A DNA stretch of 6,379 bases from an uncultured Ignavibacteria bacterium (lineage in GTDB: Bacteria; Bacteroidota; Ignavibacteria; Ignavibacteriales; Melioribacteraceae). Location of the stretch: NCBI GenBank assembly GCA_937930275.1, contig CALGLM010000036.1, forward strand, positions 1 through 6,379, in the 5' to 3' direction. Made by a program: the position numbers and the translations under genes. Every line of letters starts with the position of its first letter. Within the stretch, counting starts at the first letter, position 1. The notes under the pieces are model-generated. The model did no database searches, was not told where the DNA came from, and worked only from the letters and a program-made list of their open reading frames with translations. Shown piece after piece: positions 5,634 through 6,379 of this stretch.

Positions 5634-6379
5634 ATGGATATAATAAAAAAAATAAATGAGCTAAAAAGTTTAAAACAAAACTTTTGTGTAGCAACAATTG
5701 TTAAAACTTCCGGTTCAACTCCGGGTAAAGTTGGTTTTAAGTATTTAACCGTGGATGACGGCACTGTTTATGGTACAATTGGCGGCGGAGAAATTGAAGT
5801 AACAGTATTTGAAGAATGTAAAAAAAGGATAAAAAACAAAAGATCTGAACTTAAAGAGTATTTATTAACAGATAAAGAAATTTCTGAAACGACTGATGCC
5901 GAAGTAGTTAAAATGATGTGTTCGGGTAAAATTTGGATTTTTTACGAAGTATTTTGCACCGAACATATAGCGTATATTTTTGGCGGCGGACATGTGGGAA
6001 AAGAATTAACCTACTTCCTAAAGAGATTAAATTTTCATACAGTCCTTGTTGATAATAGACCTGAAATAGCCAATAGAGACCACAACCCGTTTGCTGACGA
6101 AATTATTTTTCAAGATTACAAAGAATTTACGACTAATTATGAATTCCATGATTCTTCTTTTTATATTATTTTAACTCACGGACATAATTTTGATTATGAA
6201 GTTGCCAGAAATATATTAAAACGAGGAATAAATACTAAATACATCGGTGTAATTGCATCAAAAGTAAAAGCATTAAAGCTAAAAGAGATGTTAAAAGACG
6301 AAATAGGGGATATCCCGGAAATTAATAAAATTAATTCGCCTATCGGTCTTGATATCGGCGGAGAAACCGCATCCGAAAT
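5634..6379 (+). CDS. xdhC: XdhC/CoxI-family molybdenum hydroxylase maturation factor (3' partial)
   Basis: The reading frame is open from ATG 5634 to the right edge: 248 codons plus 2 bases, with no stop. The family binds molybdenum cofactor, promotes its sulfuration and hands it to xanthine dehydrogenase-type apoenzymes. Residues 18 to about 60 carry the XdhC N-terminal motifs TSGSTPGKVG and GTIGGGEIE. MMCSGK (94-99) stands where many members have MxCGG, keeping the Cys. Residues 112 to about 245 form a Rossmann domain with IFGGGHVGKEL (115-125), VDNRPE (139-144), LTHGHNFD (180-187), YIGVIASK (203-210) and SPIGLDIGGET (235-245). This last motif normally lies near the C-terminus, so only a short tail should be missing. 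It follows the mocA-like gene by 4 bases. It is a single XdhC unit so far; whether it is fused to more sequence, as in the longer E. coli YqeB, cannot be seen. Confidence 0.9.
   Translation, partial: MDIIKKINELKSLKQNFCVATIVKTSGSTPGKVGFKYLTVDDGTVYGTIGGGEIEVTVFEECKKRIKNKRSELKEYLLTDKEISETTDAEVVKMMCSGKIWIFYEVFCTEHIAYIFGGGHVGKELTYFLKRLNFHTVLVDNRPEIANRDHNPFADEIIFQDYKEFTTNYEFHDSSFYIILTHGHNFDYEVARNILKRGINTKYIGVIASKVKALKLKEMLKDEIGDIPEINKINSPIGLDIGGETASE

Larger units (their letters stand above)
1..6379 (+). other. Interior of one purine-degradation / molybdenum hydroxylase operon
   Basis: Seven same-strand genes have junctions of 2, 12, 13, 4, -1 and 4 bases, and no promoter or terminator lies between them, so they are probably cotranscribed. 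Clear Shine-Dalgarno sequences precede only the ygeY- and ygeW-like genes, with a modest one before xdhC; the other internal genes look coupled to their neighbour. The mix of hydroxylase subunit, YgeY, YgeW, MocA and XdhC matches the E. coli ygeW-xdhD region and published anaerobic urate-degradation clusters. Missing from the window but expected nearby are the Mo and FAD subunits, HyuA, SsnA, YgfK, carbamate kinase and a purine permease. Confidence 0.75.

Overview
This is an AT-rich (by eye roughly one-third G+C), gene-dense window. Seven genes lie on the + strand with junctions of -1 to 13 bases. Codon use is standard: TGA serves as a stop and TGG encodes Trp. The gene content points to a strictly or facultatively anaerobic, fermentative bacterium that breaks down purines, such as a gut or sediment anaerobe. 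The sequence alone does not fix a phylum.

Layout, left to right: (1) the C-terminal part of a separate [2Fe-2S] subunit of a xanthine dehydrogenase-type molybdenum hydroxylase, cut by the left edge; (2) a dihydroorotate/dihydropyrimidine dehydrogenase-like FMN protein (PreA-like) with a C-terminal pair of [4Fe-4S] clusters; (3) an M20 metallohydrolase of the YgeY type; (4) a knotted carbamoyltransferase of the YgeW type; (5) a threonine synthase-like PLP enzyme with an N-terminal zinc ribbon; (6) a MocA/YgfJ-type molybdenum cofactor nucleotidylyltransferase; (7) an XdhC/CoxI-family molybdenum hydroxylase maturation factor, cut by the right edge. No intergenic stretch exceeds 13 bases. No promoter, terminator, RNA gene, mobile element or CRISPR array is visible, so the window is best read as the interior of one operon.

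The set resembles the E. coli ygeW-ygeX-ygeY-hyuA-yqeA-yqeB-yqeC-mocA-ygfK-ssnA-ygfM-xdhD region and the related anaerobic urate/purine-degradation clusters of gut bacteria. In the proposed scheme a molybdenum hydroxylase and partner oxidoreductases act on the purine ring. Ring opening then gives ureido compounds, and YgeY and YgeW remove ureido/carbamoyl groups, with carbamoyl phosphate usable for ATP. A PLP lyase finally deaminates 2,3-diaminopropionate to pyruvate. MocA and XdhC supply and insert the mature cofactor of the hydroxylase.

Two departures from the E. coli arrangement stand out. The PLP slot holds a threonine synthase-type protein rather than a recognisable YgeX diaminopropionate ammonia-lyase. 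The DHOD-like protein lacks the usual catalytic Cys/Ser motif. Both suggest a variant of the pathway, or different substrates; this is inference.
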